Assembly: GCA_003209055.1 (NCBI GenBank)
Contig: QCTB01000006.1
Coordinates: 1-43,766 of the forward strand
Source of the DNA: Prochlorococcus sp. AG-670-O13
GTDB taxonomy: Bacteria > Cyanobacteriota > Cyanobacteriia > PCC-6307 > Cyanobiaceae
DNA: 43,766 bases
Direction of reading: 5' to 3'
Part shown: piece by piece, positions 38,330 to 43,766 of the stretch
Numbering within the stretch: the first letter of the stretch is position 1
Layout of the letters: every line of letters begins with the position of its first letter
Position numbers and translations under genes: made by a program
Notes under the pieces: generated by a model
Database searches by the model: none
What the model saw: only the letters and a program-made list of their open reading frames with translations
Told to the model about the DNA's origin: nothing

Positions 38330-39775
38330 ATGGGAGTCAGTCCAATTCGAGGAACCAAGTTACCTGATGATTGGACAACAATTCGCATCCAAGATTATTG
38401 GAATGTTAGAGGTCAAATTAGTGGAGATCTAAGACTAAGAAGAAGAAAAGATAGTCCTAATATTCAAGGAGAATTTTTACCACTACCAGAAGAAGATCCT
38501 CGACCTAATCAAGGCAGGGGTAACAATGGTAAACGTCTTACTATTAGAAATTCTTTACGGACAAGTGATCCATTTACTGCTGCTGAAAAAGCAGTTGAAT
38601 GGAATAAGCAAGTACTGAATAAAAATAAAATATTAGTTGAAGAAGGTGCAGATGATTCTGAGTTTAGTGTTGAAGCATATTTCCAGAAATGGTTTGCAGA
38701 GGAATCTAGAACTCGTGAGAAAGATACAACACAAAATTTTTCAAGATGGAGGAATGATAATCAATCATTTTGGGACTTGAATTTTGTTCAACCTACTTTT
38801 GATAGTGATGGAAATATATTGTATGACCCTAGTTGGATAAAGAAGCATATTAGTAAAGCAACTAAGAGGCATCTGAAAAATGTTGAGCAAAAAATTGAGA
38901 TAAGGGTAGTTGAAAAAACAAAAGGTAAAACAACAGGAACAGGAACAAAAGAACAGGCAAAAACACTTTGGAACAAACTTGTAGAAATTGCAGAATTAGA
39001 GATTGATGGACATGCCTTTCCTACTTTTCCTACATTTGATATTGATATAACACCAGAGTGTTCTCACCTTAGAGTCGAACAATTCAAAGCAGTATTGGAT
39101 TATATAATTTCTGCTTCTAATGGTGCATGTACGAAATCACTTACTGAAGATGAATACTATAATCTTCCACACAAATTCCAGAATGTATTGAGTACTAGGA
39201 ATTGGGTAGATCTATATGATGCTGTGATGGTTCAATGGTTCTTCTTTACAAGATCTCAAGACATGAAGAGGATCAAACCTGAAATGTTTTCAGTTGTAGA
39301 AGGTGATGAGGATAAAGTTATTTTTAGGATCAAAGGTAAAACAGGTCTGCTAAAAGAAAGTGAAAATTATAGGAATGGAGCAACATCAGTTGTCAGTAAA
39401 ATCCTGAAAAGAAAGGGAAATTTAGAATACTTAGTCTTTCCTGATGTAGATAGATCCACTCAGAAATCTGGTGTAGATAAGAAACTCAATCAGTTGCTAA
39501 AACATGCAATCAATGAAGTATGTCCCGAATATCGTGGCGATATGGATTGGACAATGATGAGGCATACGACATTTAGACTCACATTTGAGGAGGATGAGGA
39601 TCTTCAATCAGGAAAGAGACTTACGGAGTTTGCTAGAAATGCTCATACTTCTGTCGCTATGCTTGAAAAACATTATTTGAAACCACTTAGGGATGCTAAA
39701 GCAGCAAGTCAATCAAGAAAGAAAATTGGTCTAGGTGCATGGGGGAAGATGTACTTGAAAAAGAGAGTAAAATAG
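38330..39775 (+). CDS. Tyrosine recombinase (integrase)
   Basis: This 481-residue protein is a site-specific recombinase of the phage-integrase class. The C-terminal catalytic domain (from about 245) holds Arg308 in FFFTRSQDMKRI, Lys337 in RIKGKTGLL, Arg411 in TMMRHTTFRL, His439 in ARNAHTS and the nucleophile Tyr449 in EKHYLK. The usual box II histidine before Arg411 is Thr408, a known type of variation. The N-terminal 100 residues are basic and probably bind arm sites; a core-binding domain lies around 112-230. It lies next to a tRNA 3' fragment with direct repeats and reads away from it. This placement strongly supports an integrative element that targets a tRNA gene. Confidence 0.93.
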   Translation: MGVSPIRGTKLPDDWTTIRIQDYWNVRGQISGDLRLRRRKDSPNIQGEFLPLPEEDPRPNQGRGNNGKRLTIRNSLRTSDPFTAAEKAVEWNKQVLNKNKILVEEGADDSEFSVEAYFQKWFAEESRTREKDTTQNFSRWRNDNQSFWDLNFVQPTFDSDGNILYDPSWIKKHISKATKRHLKNVEQKIEIRVVEKTKGKTTGTGTKEQAKTLWNKLVEIAELEIDGHAFPTFPTFDIDITPECSHLRVEQFKAVLDYIISASNGACTKSLTEDEYYNLPHKFQNVLSTRNWVDLYDAVMVQWFFFTRSQDMKRIKPEMFSVVEGDEDKVIFRIKGKTGLLKESENYRNGATSVVSKILKRKGNLEYLVFPDVDRSTQKSGVDKKLNQLLKHAINEVCPEYRGDMDWTMMRHTTFRLTFEEDEDLQSGKRLTEFARNAHTSVAMLEKHYLKPLRDAKAASQSRKKIGLGAWGKMYLKKRVK

Positions 39776-39780
39776 AAAAA

Positions 39781-39843
39781 TTATAATAAGATAACTATCT
39801 GATCGTACCAAGAGCAAAGTTATAATAACATAGTGATACCAAG
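39781..39843. repeat. Short paired direct repeats between integrase and cargo operon
   Basis: TTATAATAA occurs at 39781-39789 and 39820-39828, and TACCAAG at 39806-39812 and 39837-39843. The spacings are 39 and 31 bases. They could be protein-binding sites or weak iteron-like repeats. They are short, so chance is possible. Confidence 0.35.
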
Positions 39844-39852
39844 CGATTTGGG

Positions 39853-39886
39853 TTGACAAGACAGTAAATATAGACTATAATATTTA
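39853..39886 (+). promoter_or_regulatory. Perfect-consensus sigma70 promoter with overlapping operator-like repeat
   Basis: TTGACA (39853-39858) and TATAAT (39876-39881) are both exact consensus with a 17-base spacer, the optimum. An inverted repeat TAAATAT-N8-ATATTTA (39865-39886) overlaps the -10 box, so a repressor bound there would block transcription. The predicted start near 39,888 leaves a leader of about 190 bases before the first gene at 40082. Confidence 0.85.
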
Positions 39887-40081
39887 CATCAGATAAAGGG
39901 TTTACGGAGGGATTCCACAGTCCTGTATTTGATAAGTTGTAAAAGCATCCGTGTTGAAGCATTCTTGCAGATCAACTAGAAGAATATTTGCAGTCTTCAA
40001 AGTAGAAATTCAATAAAAAATTAGTTTTATTCAAAAATTTACCAAGGAAACCTATGGAAACTTCAATGGGAGGGATAACTA
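39887..40081 (+). other. About 190-base untranslated leader of the cargo operon
   Basis: The segment follows the strong promoter. It contains GGAGGG near 39,905 without a gene after it, several short complementary stretches, and a 12-codon frame (40054-40092, METSMGGITNAL, preceded by AAGGAAA) whose end overlaps the start of the first gene. It could be a regulatory leader or a small RNA. No known RNA family is recognised. Confidence 0.4.
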
Positions 40082-40279
40082 ATGCCCTATAAGAATCCCT
40101 ATACTCTCAAATGCTCTTATGTAGATAGCAAAGGGTCTGTAATTGGAAACTGGGAAGAAGATCTTCCTAATCAAGAAGTCGCAGAAGAATTATTCATCAG
40201 ATTACGTAATACCTCGTATAATTTTGAATTTTGCTTTGATTCTGATGAAGATGGATCTCCTGAAGAGGAGGAAATCTAA
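40082..40279 (+). CDS. Small acidic protein, first gene of cargo operon
   Basis: The 65-residue protein starts at ATG 40082 behind a strong GGGAGGG ribosome site. The first part (YTLKCSYVDSKGSVIGNWEED) looks like a beta-hairpin-rich fold and the tail is very acidic (DSDEDGSPEEEE). Its TAA overlaps the next ATG by one base (TAATG), showing coupled translation. No family is recognised. The composition and position resemble early genes of phages and satellites, an inference only. Confidence 0.7.
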   Translation: MPYKNPYTLKCSYVDSKGSVIGNWEEDLPNQEVAEELFIRLRNTSYNFEFCFDSDEDGSPEEEEI

Positions 40280-40515
40280 TGGCGATATCTAATCACAAGA
40301 TTACAAATGGTTCTGGTGGAGATTCAACGTCATCAGGTGCAATGTCTAACCCCATGTACAGGAATGTTTGTGAAGGGTATTACATTCCAAACGACGAGAG
40401 AAAACACAGAAGGGCAGAGGAAAGAATGAGATGTAAGAGAAGAAGAGTGATGAAGAAATATGGAGACTCTAAACCAAGGGGGTTCATGTCAAAAACAAAG
40501 GAGGTAAGAAAATGA
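40279..40515 (+). CDS. Small basic protein, second gene of cargo operon
   Basis: This 78-residue protein has a Ser/Gly-rich start and a strongly basic second half (RKHRRAEERMRCKRRRVMKK), suggesting nucleic-acid binding or a disordered tail. A GAGGAGG ribosome site lies at the end of the previous gene. Its TGA overlaps the next gene's ATG by 4 bases (ATGA). The acidic first gene and basic second gene could form a complex, but this is speculation. No domain is recognised. Confidence 0.65.
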   Translation: MAISNHKITNGSGGDSTSSGAMSNPMYRNVCEGYYIPNDERKHRRAEERMRCKRRRVMKKYGDSKPRGFMSKTKEVRK

Positions 40516-40757
40516 ATGATCAATTTGAACAACCAGATTGGGATTATAAAGAATCCATCAAGTTTCAAAAGTTGCCTGACCGTCATGGTCAGCATTGGCA
40601 CCGTCTTGAGGTTAGATCTCTTGGTTTGAAGGGTTGGACGAGTCTTGGAATGTTCAATCAAACTATGATTGTTGATCTTTTGATGAATTGCCATGATGCT
40701 CTTGACGAGAACGAGGCAGTAGAGTCTTTAGAAAAGTTGTATCATCAAAAAACCTAG
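40512..40757 (+). CDS. Small hypothetical protein, third gene of cargo operon
   Basis: The 81-residue protein is preceded by AAAGGAGGT, an exact match to the anti-Shine-Dalgarno complement, 6 bases from the ATG. It appears to have a mixed alpha-beta fold (HWHRLEVRSLGLKGWTSLGMF, then a helix NQTMIVDLLMNCHDAL). There is no membrane segment. The reverse strand has a 104-residue hydrophobic frame here, which I reject as a shadow. No family is recognised. Confidence 0.7.
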   Translation: MNDQFEQPDWDYKESIKFQKLPDRHGQHWHRLEVRSLGLKGWTSLGMFNQTMIVDLLMNCHDALDENEAVESLEKLYHQKT

Positions 40758-41053
40758 TGTTTGCAATGGAAGCGCTTTGGAGTGGCGAATTTAGCGTGTT
40801 CCGCTTGTTTTATAAAAAGGTCTAAAAAAACATAGGTTTGCTGTCTAAGACGTTCAGTTATAGAGAGTGAAAATCTGGAAATTATAAATAGAGATATCTC
40901 ATAGTGATTGATTGGGAAGATACTAGTTTTGCATTTGGAAGATGCTTTGGGTACTGATCTTCAACACCATTCTCATCACGTTGAATAACCTTCAACCTAT
41001 TCCACAGGTGGGTGGTAGGAAGGAGGACTGACTAAAAAAACAAACTATGATCC
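40758..41053. other. Intergenic stretch within the element
   Basis: These 296 bases separate the first three small genes from the 231-residue protein. The stretch includes GGAAGGAGGACTGACTAA near 41,018-41,035, a strong ribosome-site sequence that is not at a usable distance from any ATG I accept. No clear promoter, hairpin terminator or gene was found. A regulatory or origin function is possible but not supported by a visible signal. Confidence 0.35.
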
Positions 41054-41749
41054 ATGTTTACTCAATCCAAGAAAGATCTCGCCGAGATCAGGAACTTCCT
41101 CATAACGGAGACTGACTTCTGTTCATACAAACCTAATTGGTTCATCAGCATAAGTTATCTTCAGGACTACTCAAGAGATCAACTCTTGAAATACCATAAA
41201 CGTCTAAATGATGTAATCCAAGACACATTCGACCCTTATGAAATGAATGTTATCTGTAAAGGATACTTTATAGAAAAGGGTAGTAAGAAACTAATAGAGC
41301 AAAGGGATCTAAAGGTTCTGAATACTATTAGTGATGTATATGAATATGACAAGGAGATGACACTAAAGGATGGTTCTTATGGTACCCATTTAGTTCTGAC
41401 TCTATATCCTTCAATCTTAGATAAACCTAATAAAAGGGTAAGAAAGTTATGGCAAACAATGTATTGGGACTTTGGAGGAAGACCACCTATGCACCTATTA
41501 GAAGAAGAGAATCGTGAGTTACTACTTGCTGAAACTCTTGAGTTTGTCATTAGGGACAGATGTCCTTCATTCATTGCGAATGGAGAGGATGCTATCCAAG
41601 TTGATCGTATAGATGACCGTAGGGTTTTCAAGGATACTGGTGAAAAAGGATGGAAGGGTGCTTTGCACTACTGCACTAAGCAGATCTTTTGCAAAGATCA
41701 GTTCCTAGAAGTCTTTGATGAAAAGAATTCAAATATATGTGTTGCCTAA
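41054..41749 (+). CDS. Unassigned 231-residue protein, weakly like HUH replication initiators
   Basis: The largest cargo protein of the element. The order of features recalls rolling-circle Rep proteins. A hydrophobic strand NWFISISYL (28-36) is in the place of motif I. A strand with THLVLTLYP (111-119) lies where HUH would be, but only His112 is present and the second His is missing. ALHYCTKQIF (203-212) has a Y-x-x-K (Tyr206, Lys209) preceded by acidic DRIDDRRVFKD. The match is incomplete and no helicase or primase domain is present. It could equally be a host-takeover or unknown protein. The ribosome site is weak at this ATG. Confidence in the gene is high and in the function low. Confidence 0.75.
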   Translation: MFTQSKKDLAEIRNFLITETDFCSYKPNWFISISYLQDYSRDQLLKYHKRLNDVIQDTFDPYEMNVICKGYFIEKGSKKLIEQRDLKVLNTISDVYEYDKEMTLKDGSYGTHLVLTLYPSILDKPNKRVRKLWQTMYWDFGGRPPMHLLEEENRELLLAETLEFVIRDRCPSFIANGEDAIQVDRIDDRRVFKDTGEKGWKGALHYCTKQIFCKDQFLEVFDEKNSNICVA

Positions 41750-41793
41750 ATTTTCCAAGATTTACTTATTATAAATTCTCAAAAATTTTCTCA

Positions 41794-41982
41794 ATGCAAA
41801 GAACTAAACAGCAAAAGTTATGTCTGAACGTATCCAGACGAAATAAAAAAATGATTGAAAAATTAGAAGTTTTGATGTTGGAAAAAAATTTATCAATGAC
41901 TGATACTGTCTTTCAAATAATCAAGAAAGAGTATGAGGCATTTGAATCTAAAAAACGTAATAGACAATTATTAGGAGTCTGA
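41794..41982 (+). CDS. Ribbon-helix-helix-like DNA-binding protein 1
   Basis: I place the start at ATG 41794 (62 residues); the frame also opens at 41737, overlapping the previous gene, but the extra 19 residues do not look like part of the fold. A short strand KLCLNVSRRN is followed by two helices (MIEKLEVLMLEKN and MTDTVFQIIKKEYEAFE), the ribbon-helix-helix plan of Arc/CopG regulators, which dimerise to bind operators. It may recognise the inverted repeat at 39865-39886. Its TGA overlaps the next ATG (TGATG). Confidence 0.6.
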   Translation: MQRTKQQKLCLNVSRRNKKMIEKLEVLMLEKNLSMTDTVFQIIKKEYEAFESKKRNRQLLGV

Positions 41983-42137
41983 TGTCTCAATCTAGTGTGT
42001 ATATCTCATCTACTGCAAAACAACAACTTAGAGAGATAGCAAGAAAACATTTCAAGAAAGAGTCTGAGATTTTAGAGCAGTTTATCTCTGATACTCATGA
42101 CAAGATGAAAAACTCATTCGGGAGGAAGATTCTATGA
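41982..42137 (+). CDS. Ribbon-helix-helix-like DNA-binding protein 2
   Basis: A 51-residue frame not recovered at usual length cut-offs. It starts in the overlap TGATG behind a GGAG ribosome site and ends in an ATGA overlap with the following gene. It again shows a strand (SSVYISSTA) and two helices (KQQLREIARKHF and ESEILEQFISDTHDKM), the same plan as the gene before, with no close sequence likeness. Two adjacent small DNA-binding proteins suggest regulation of the element or, less likely, antitoxin function without a visible toxin. Confidence 0.6.
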   Translation: MSQSSVYISSTAKQQLREIARKHFKKESEILEQFISDTHDKMKNSFGRKIL

Positions 42138-42412
42138 AAAAGAAAAAAATCAATGTCAAAAGACCTCGTAGTAAAAAGGGTGATGATAAACCTTTGAACG
42201 TATCAACCATGCAGGGTGATGCTGCTCCTGATACATCTCCTAACGAGATACATGTAGGTGGAAATCATCTTTATTATGAAGAAGAAAAAAAGAAGAAAAA
42301 TAAGAAAAAAAGAGAAATTTTGAAGGGGATGGATCTCCTCAAGAAACGTATAACATATGCTGACTTCCGACAAAAATCTAATGAAGTGAAGTATGGAAGA
42401 AATAGTATCTAA
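42134..42412 (+). CDS. Lys-rich hypothetical protein
   Basis: The 92-residue protein has Lys/Arg-rich runs at the N-terminus and middle, separated by a Pro/Asn/Asp-rich linker (MQGDAAPDTSPNEIHVGGN). It appears mostly disordered with nucleic-acid-binding potential. A GGGAGG ribosome site precedes the ATG. It overlaps the previous gene by 4 bases and the next by 20, so it is part of the same operon. No family is recognised. Confidence 0.6.
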   Translation: MKKKKINVKRPRSKKGDDKPLNVSTMQGDAAPDTSPNEIHVGGNHLYYEEEKKKKNKKKREILKGMDLLKKRITYADFRQKSNEVKYGRNSI

Positions 42413-42758
42413 TCGAGAATATACATGCTCATTCATCAAGCAAGATGACTTGGCATACGTTGCAAAGATCCGTAGATGGGAAACTCAAAAGTTTGAACCT
42501 GCACATGGATACGCTAGAAATCAGTTCATAGAGATGCTGAAGAGGAACTTCGATCTAAAAGTTGAACGAGATCAAGTGAAGGTGAAGATGGTGGTTCTGG
42601 TGGAGAAACCTCAAGGCAAACTCAATGCTACTCAAAGAAAGAGATGGCACAATATGCACTTTGAATGGATGAGTGTAGTGAAGAAGAAGGTAGTGGTTGA
42701 GGACTGTTGTCCTAGACATAAAACAGGTTGGATAACATACGATCCAGACGAAGAGTAA
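42393..42758 (+). CDS. 121-residue hypothetical protein, last gene of cargo operon
   Basis: The protein has an alpha-beta look: YTCSFIKQDDLAYVAKIRRWE, a helix QFIEMLKRNFDLKV, a strand KVKMVVLVEKP, and a Trp-containing region QRKRWHNMHFEWMSVV, followed by a strand pair ending in CCPRHKTGWITYDP. The two adjacent cysteines plus a nearby His could bind metal. It overlaps the previous gene by 20 bases, lacks a strong ribosome site, and ends 4 bases before the terminator hairpin. No named family is recognised. Confidence 0.65.
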   Translation: MEEIVSNREYTCSFIKQDDLAYVAKIRRWETQKFEPAHGYARNQFIEMLKRNFDLKVERDQVKVKMVVLVEKPQGKLNATQRKRWHNMHFEWMSVVKKKVVVEDCCPRHKTGWITYDPDEE

Positions 42759-42762
42759 GCAT

Positions 42763-42802
42763 AAAAAAAAGACTCACTTTTGGGCGGGGTGAGTCTTTTT
42801 TT
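42763..42802. terminator. Strong bidirectional intrinsic terminator
   Basis: AAAAAAAGACTCAC pairs perfectly with GTGAGTCTTTTTTT around an 11-base loop. The GC-containing core with A-run on one side and T-run on the other serves both strands. It lies between the convergent cargo operon (plus) and the recombinase operon (minus). Confidence 0.95.
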
Positions 42803-42811
42803 GTCCATGAT

Positions 42812-43009
42812 CTACTTACTATTATTTATGTCTTCAACTTTTACCGCTTCAAAGGATTCCTTATTCACTATCCTCATCTTGTAAGTGGGATATCTTGTAT
42901 GCCACCACTTATTTACTGCCATAGCAATCTGACTCTTAGGGTTGCCACATATGTGAACCCATAGAGTTTTATCACTTTCCCTTTTGTAGTGTTCCCAACT
43001 TGTACTCAT
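42812..43009 (-). CDS. 65-residue hypothetical protein, recombinase operon
   Basis: Last gene of the minus-strand operon. It has a Trp-rich helix-strand layout (LWVHICGNPKSQIAMAVNKWWHTRYP, then YKMRIVNKESFEAVKVEDI). Its ATG overlaps the TGA of the gene before by 4 bases. It could be a small accessory DNA-binding factor, for example a recombination directionality factor, but this rests on position alone. No signal peptide or membrane segment is visible. Confidence 0.6.
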   Translation of the reverse strand: MSTSWEHYKRESDKTLWVHICGNPKSQIAMAVNKWWHTRYPTYKMRIVNKESFEAVKVEDINNSK

Positions 43010-43149
43010 TGAATCATTGCCCAGATATTTCTCGCAGAGTCACCATACTTTGCTTTCATAATTCTAATTGCATGATGCTCTGATGCAGCATAGATATACG
43101 ATTCAGTTCTATATCCTTCGAGTAATGCAGATACTTTGAACTTTCTCAT
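43006..43149 (-). CDS. 47-residue hypothetical protein, recombinase operon
   Basis: This short frame (MRKFKVSALLEGYRTESYIYAA..., ending ARNIWAMIQ) lies exactly between the recombinase and the 65-residue gene, with 4-base ATGA overlaps at both ends. GAGGTG upstream of its ATG can act as a ribosome site. It has a strand pair followed by a helix (SEHHAIRIMKAKY). The two precise overlaps make it a convincing gene despite its size. Confidence 0.7.
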   Translation of the reverse strand: MRKFKVSALLEGYRTESYIYAASEHHAIRIMKAKYGDSARNIWAMIQ

Positions 43150-43766
43150 GCTGCCACCTCATATCTTTTGATTATTCTTCTAACCATTGATACGGTCATA
43201 CCCATTGAGCGAGCAATAGTACCATAACCAAGATCTTGAGATCTCATCTCCATAACTGTTTTTGCTTGGTCATTGGTATATCCATGTTTCCTTCCCCAAT
43301 GATTTCCTTTTGCACGATATAGTTCAGCACCTTCTTTGCATCTTCTATTGATATCTCGAAGATTCATCTCGGCACCGTAACCAAGAACTGCAATTATGAG
43401 TTTCACTATCTCAGGTGGAAATTGAGTAGTGTTCAATCTTCCATCAAGGGTAACGATATGACATCCTTTTTCTAAAAGTTTGGTTGTTTCTACAACCATC
43501 TCCACCATATTTCTTCCAAGTCTTGATAGATCATCAACATATAATATTTGACCTGATTCAATTTCTTCTAGACATTTAGATAATCCTTCCCTGTCTTTAT
43601 AAGATGATCTACCAGTTATATGATCCGAATAAATTTTGGAAACTCCAAGAGATTCCATCTTTATTTTTTGCCTTGTGAAGTCTTGTGTTGAGTGGGAACA
43701 GCGAAGATAAGCGATTTTGAGATTTCGGCAGGGGGTTTCAGCAGATTGAAACGCTAGTGTTTGTGG
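43146..43766 (-). CDS. Serine recombinase (resolvase/invertase type), runs off right edge
   Basis: The protein has the full resolvase plan when read beyond the first ATG (43658). The frame is open to the window edge and upstream of that ATG encodes LKIAYLRCSHSTQDFTRQ, which supplies the catalytic Ser of the Y-x-R-x-S motif and the nearby Gln. The part after the ATG gives ITGRSSYKDREGLSKCL, ILYVDDLSRLGRN with the two active-site arginines, and a C-terminal helix-turn-helix (GTIARSMGMTVSMVRRIIKRY). No ATG, GTG or TTG exists in frame between 43659 and 43766, so the true start is beyond the edge or unusual. It may invert or resolve DNA within the element. Confidence 0.85.
   Translation of the reverse strand, partial: PQTLAFQSAETPCRNLKIAYLRCSHSTQDFTRQKIKMESLGVSKIYSDHITGRSSYKDREGLSKCLEEIESGQILYVDDLSRLGRNMVEMVVETTKLLEKGCHIVTLDGRLNTTQFPPEIVKLIIAVLGYGAEMNLRDINRRCKEGAELYRAKGNHWGRKHGYTNDQAKTVMEMRSQDLGYGTIARSMGMTVSMVRRIIKRYEVAA
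43735..43752. repeat. Inverted repeat GTTTCA-N6-TGAAAC
   Basis: A perfect 6-base inverted repeat with a 6-base spacer lies just upstream of the segment encoding the conserved start of the serine recombinase domain. It may be an operator or a recombination half-site pair. Short, so moderate weight only. Confidence 0.35.

Noticed and set aside
40380-40694. Minus-strand frame of 104 codons with hydrophobic runs, possible membrane protein
   Set aside because: It lies opposite two plus-strand genes that have excellent ribosome sites and overlapping starts and stops.
41737-41793. Longer start for the first RHH-like protein
   Set aside because: The added residues include MCCLNFPRF and do not extend the RHH strand; the ATG at 41794 fits the fold better, though not proven.
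42203-42439. Minus-strand frame with a Phe/Leu-rich stretch
   Set aside because: It is the complement of a Lys-rich coding stretch on the plus strand.

Overview
The window looks like chromosomal DNA from a high-light-adapted Prochlorococcus or a close relative. The DNA is very AT-rich and the genes are packed tightly. PsaC, NdhS and the set heme oxygenase-PebA-PebB mark an oxygenic cyanobacterium. The fused pantothenate synthetase/cytidylate kinase is also typical of cyanobacteria. The species call is inference from gene content and base composition; no database was searched.

Positions 1-9537 are core metabolism: a TPR protein cut by the left edge, an M20 amidohydrolase, thiC behind a TPP riboswitch, transketolase, fabF-acpP, psaC and glmS. 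Positions 9590-17761 are a very AT-rich surface-sugar cluster. It holds a WecE-like aminotransferase, a short-chain dehydrogenase, a NeuB/PseI-type synthase without its usual C-terminal domain, a class III aminotransferase on the opposite strand, a PseG-like hydrolase, a GNAT acetyltransferase, a CMP-sugar synthetase and a probable transferase. Together they suggest synthesis and CMP activation of a nonulosonic (sialic-like) acid for the cell envelope. The exact sugar is not determined.

Positions 17920-36493 return to core genes: rimM and ndhS (divergent), rnc, the RNase P RNA, tRNA-Arg(CCU), glycogen phosphorylase, a CPA2-type antiporter, an alpha/beta hydrolase, an epimerase-like protein, a DUF1537-type sugar-acid kinase, icd, the bilin operon ho1-pebA-pebB, a low-molecular-weight phosphatase, panC/cmk, purM and several small conserved-looking proteins.

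From about 36,500 the character changes. A gene-poor stretch (36,740-38,330) contains two copies, 20 of 25 bases identical, of the 3' end of a tRNA, in the same orientation and without the rest of the gene. The right copy sits 117 bp before a large tyrosine recombinase. After that come a perfect-consensus sigma70 promoter with an overlapping inverted repeat, a run of small overlapping genes with strong Shine-Dalgarno sites (including two ribbon-helix-helix-like proteins and a 231-residue protein with weak likeness to rolling-circle initiators), a strong bidirectional terminator, and a convergent operon headed by a serine recombinase that runs off the right edge. I read this as a tRNA-targeted integrative element resembling the tycheposons described from Prochlorococcus, inserted beside an older, decayed relic. 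The intact tRNA and the right boundary should lie beyond the window. Most of its cargo is unrecognised and is the best candidate here for undescribed biology.
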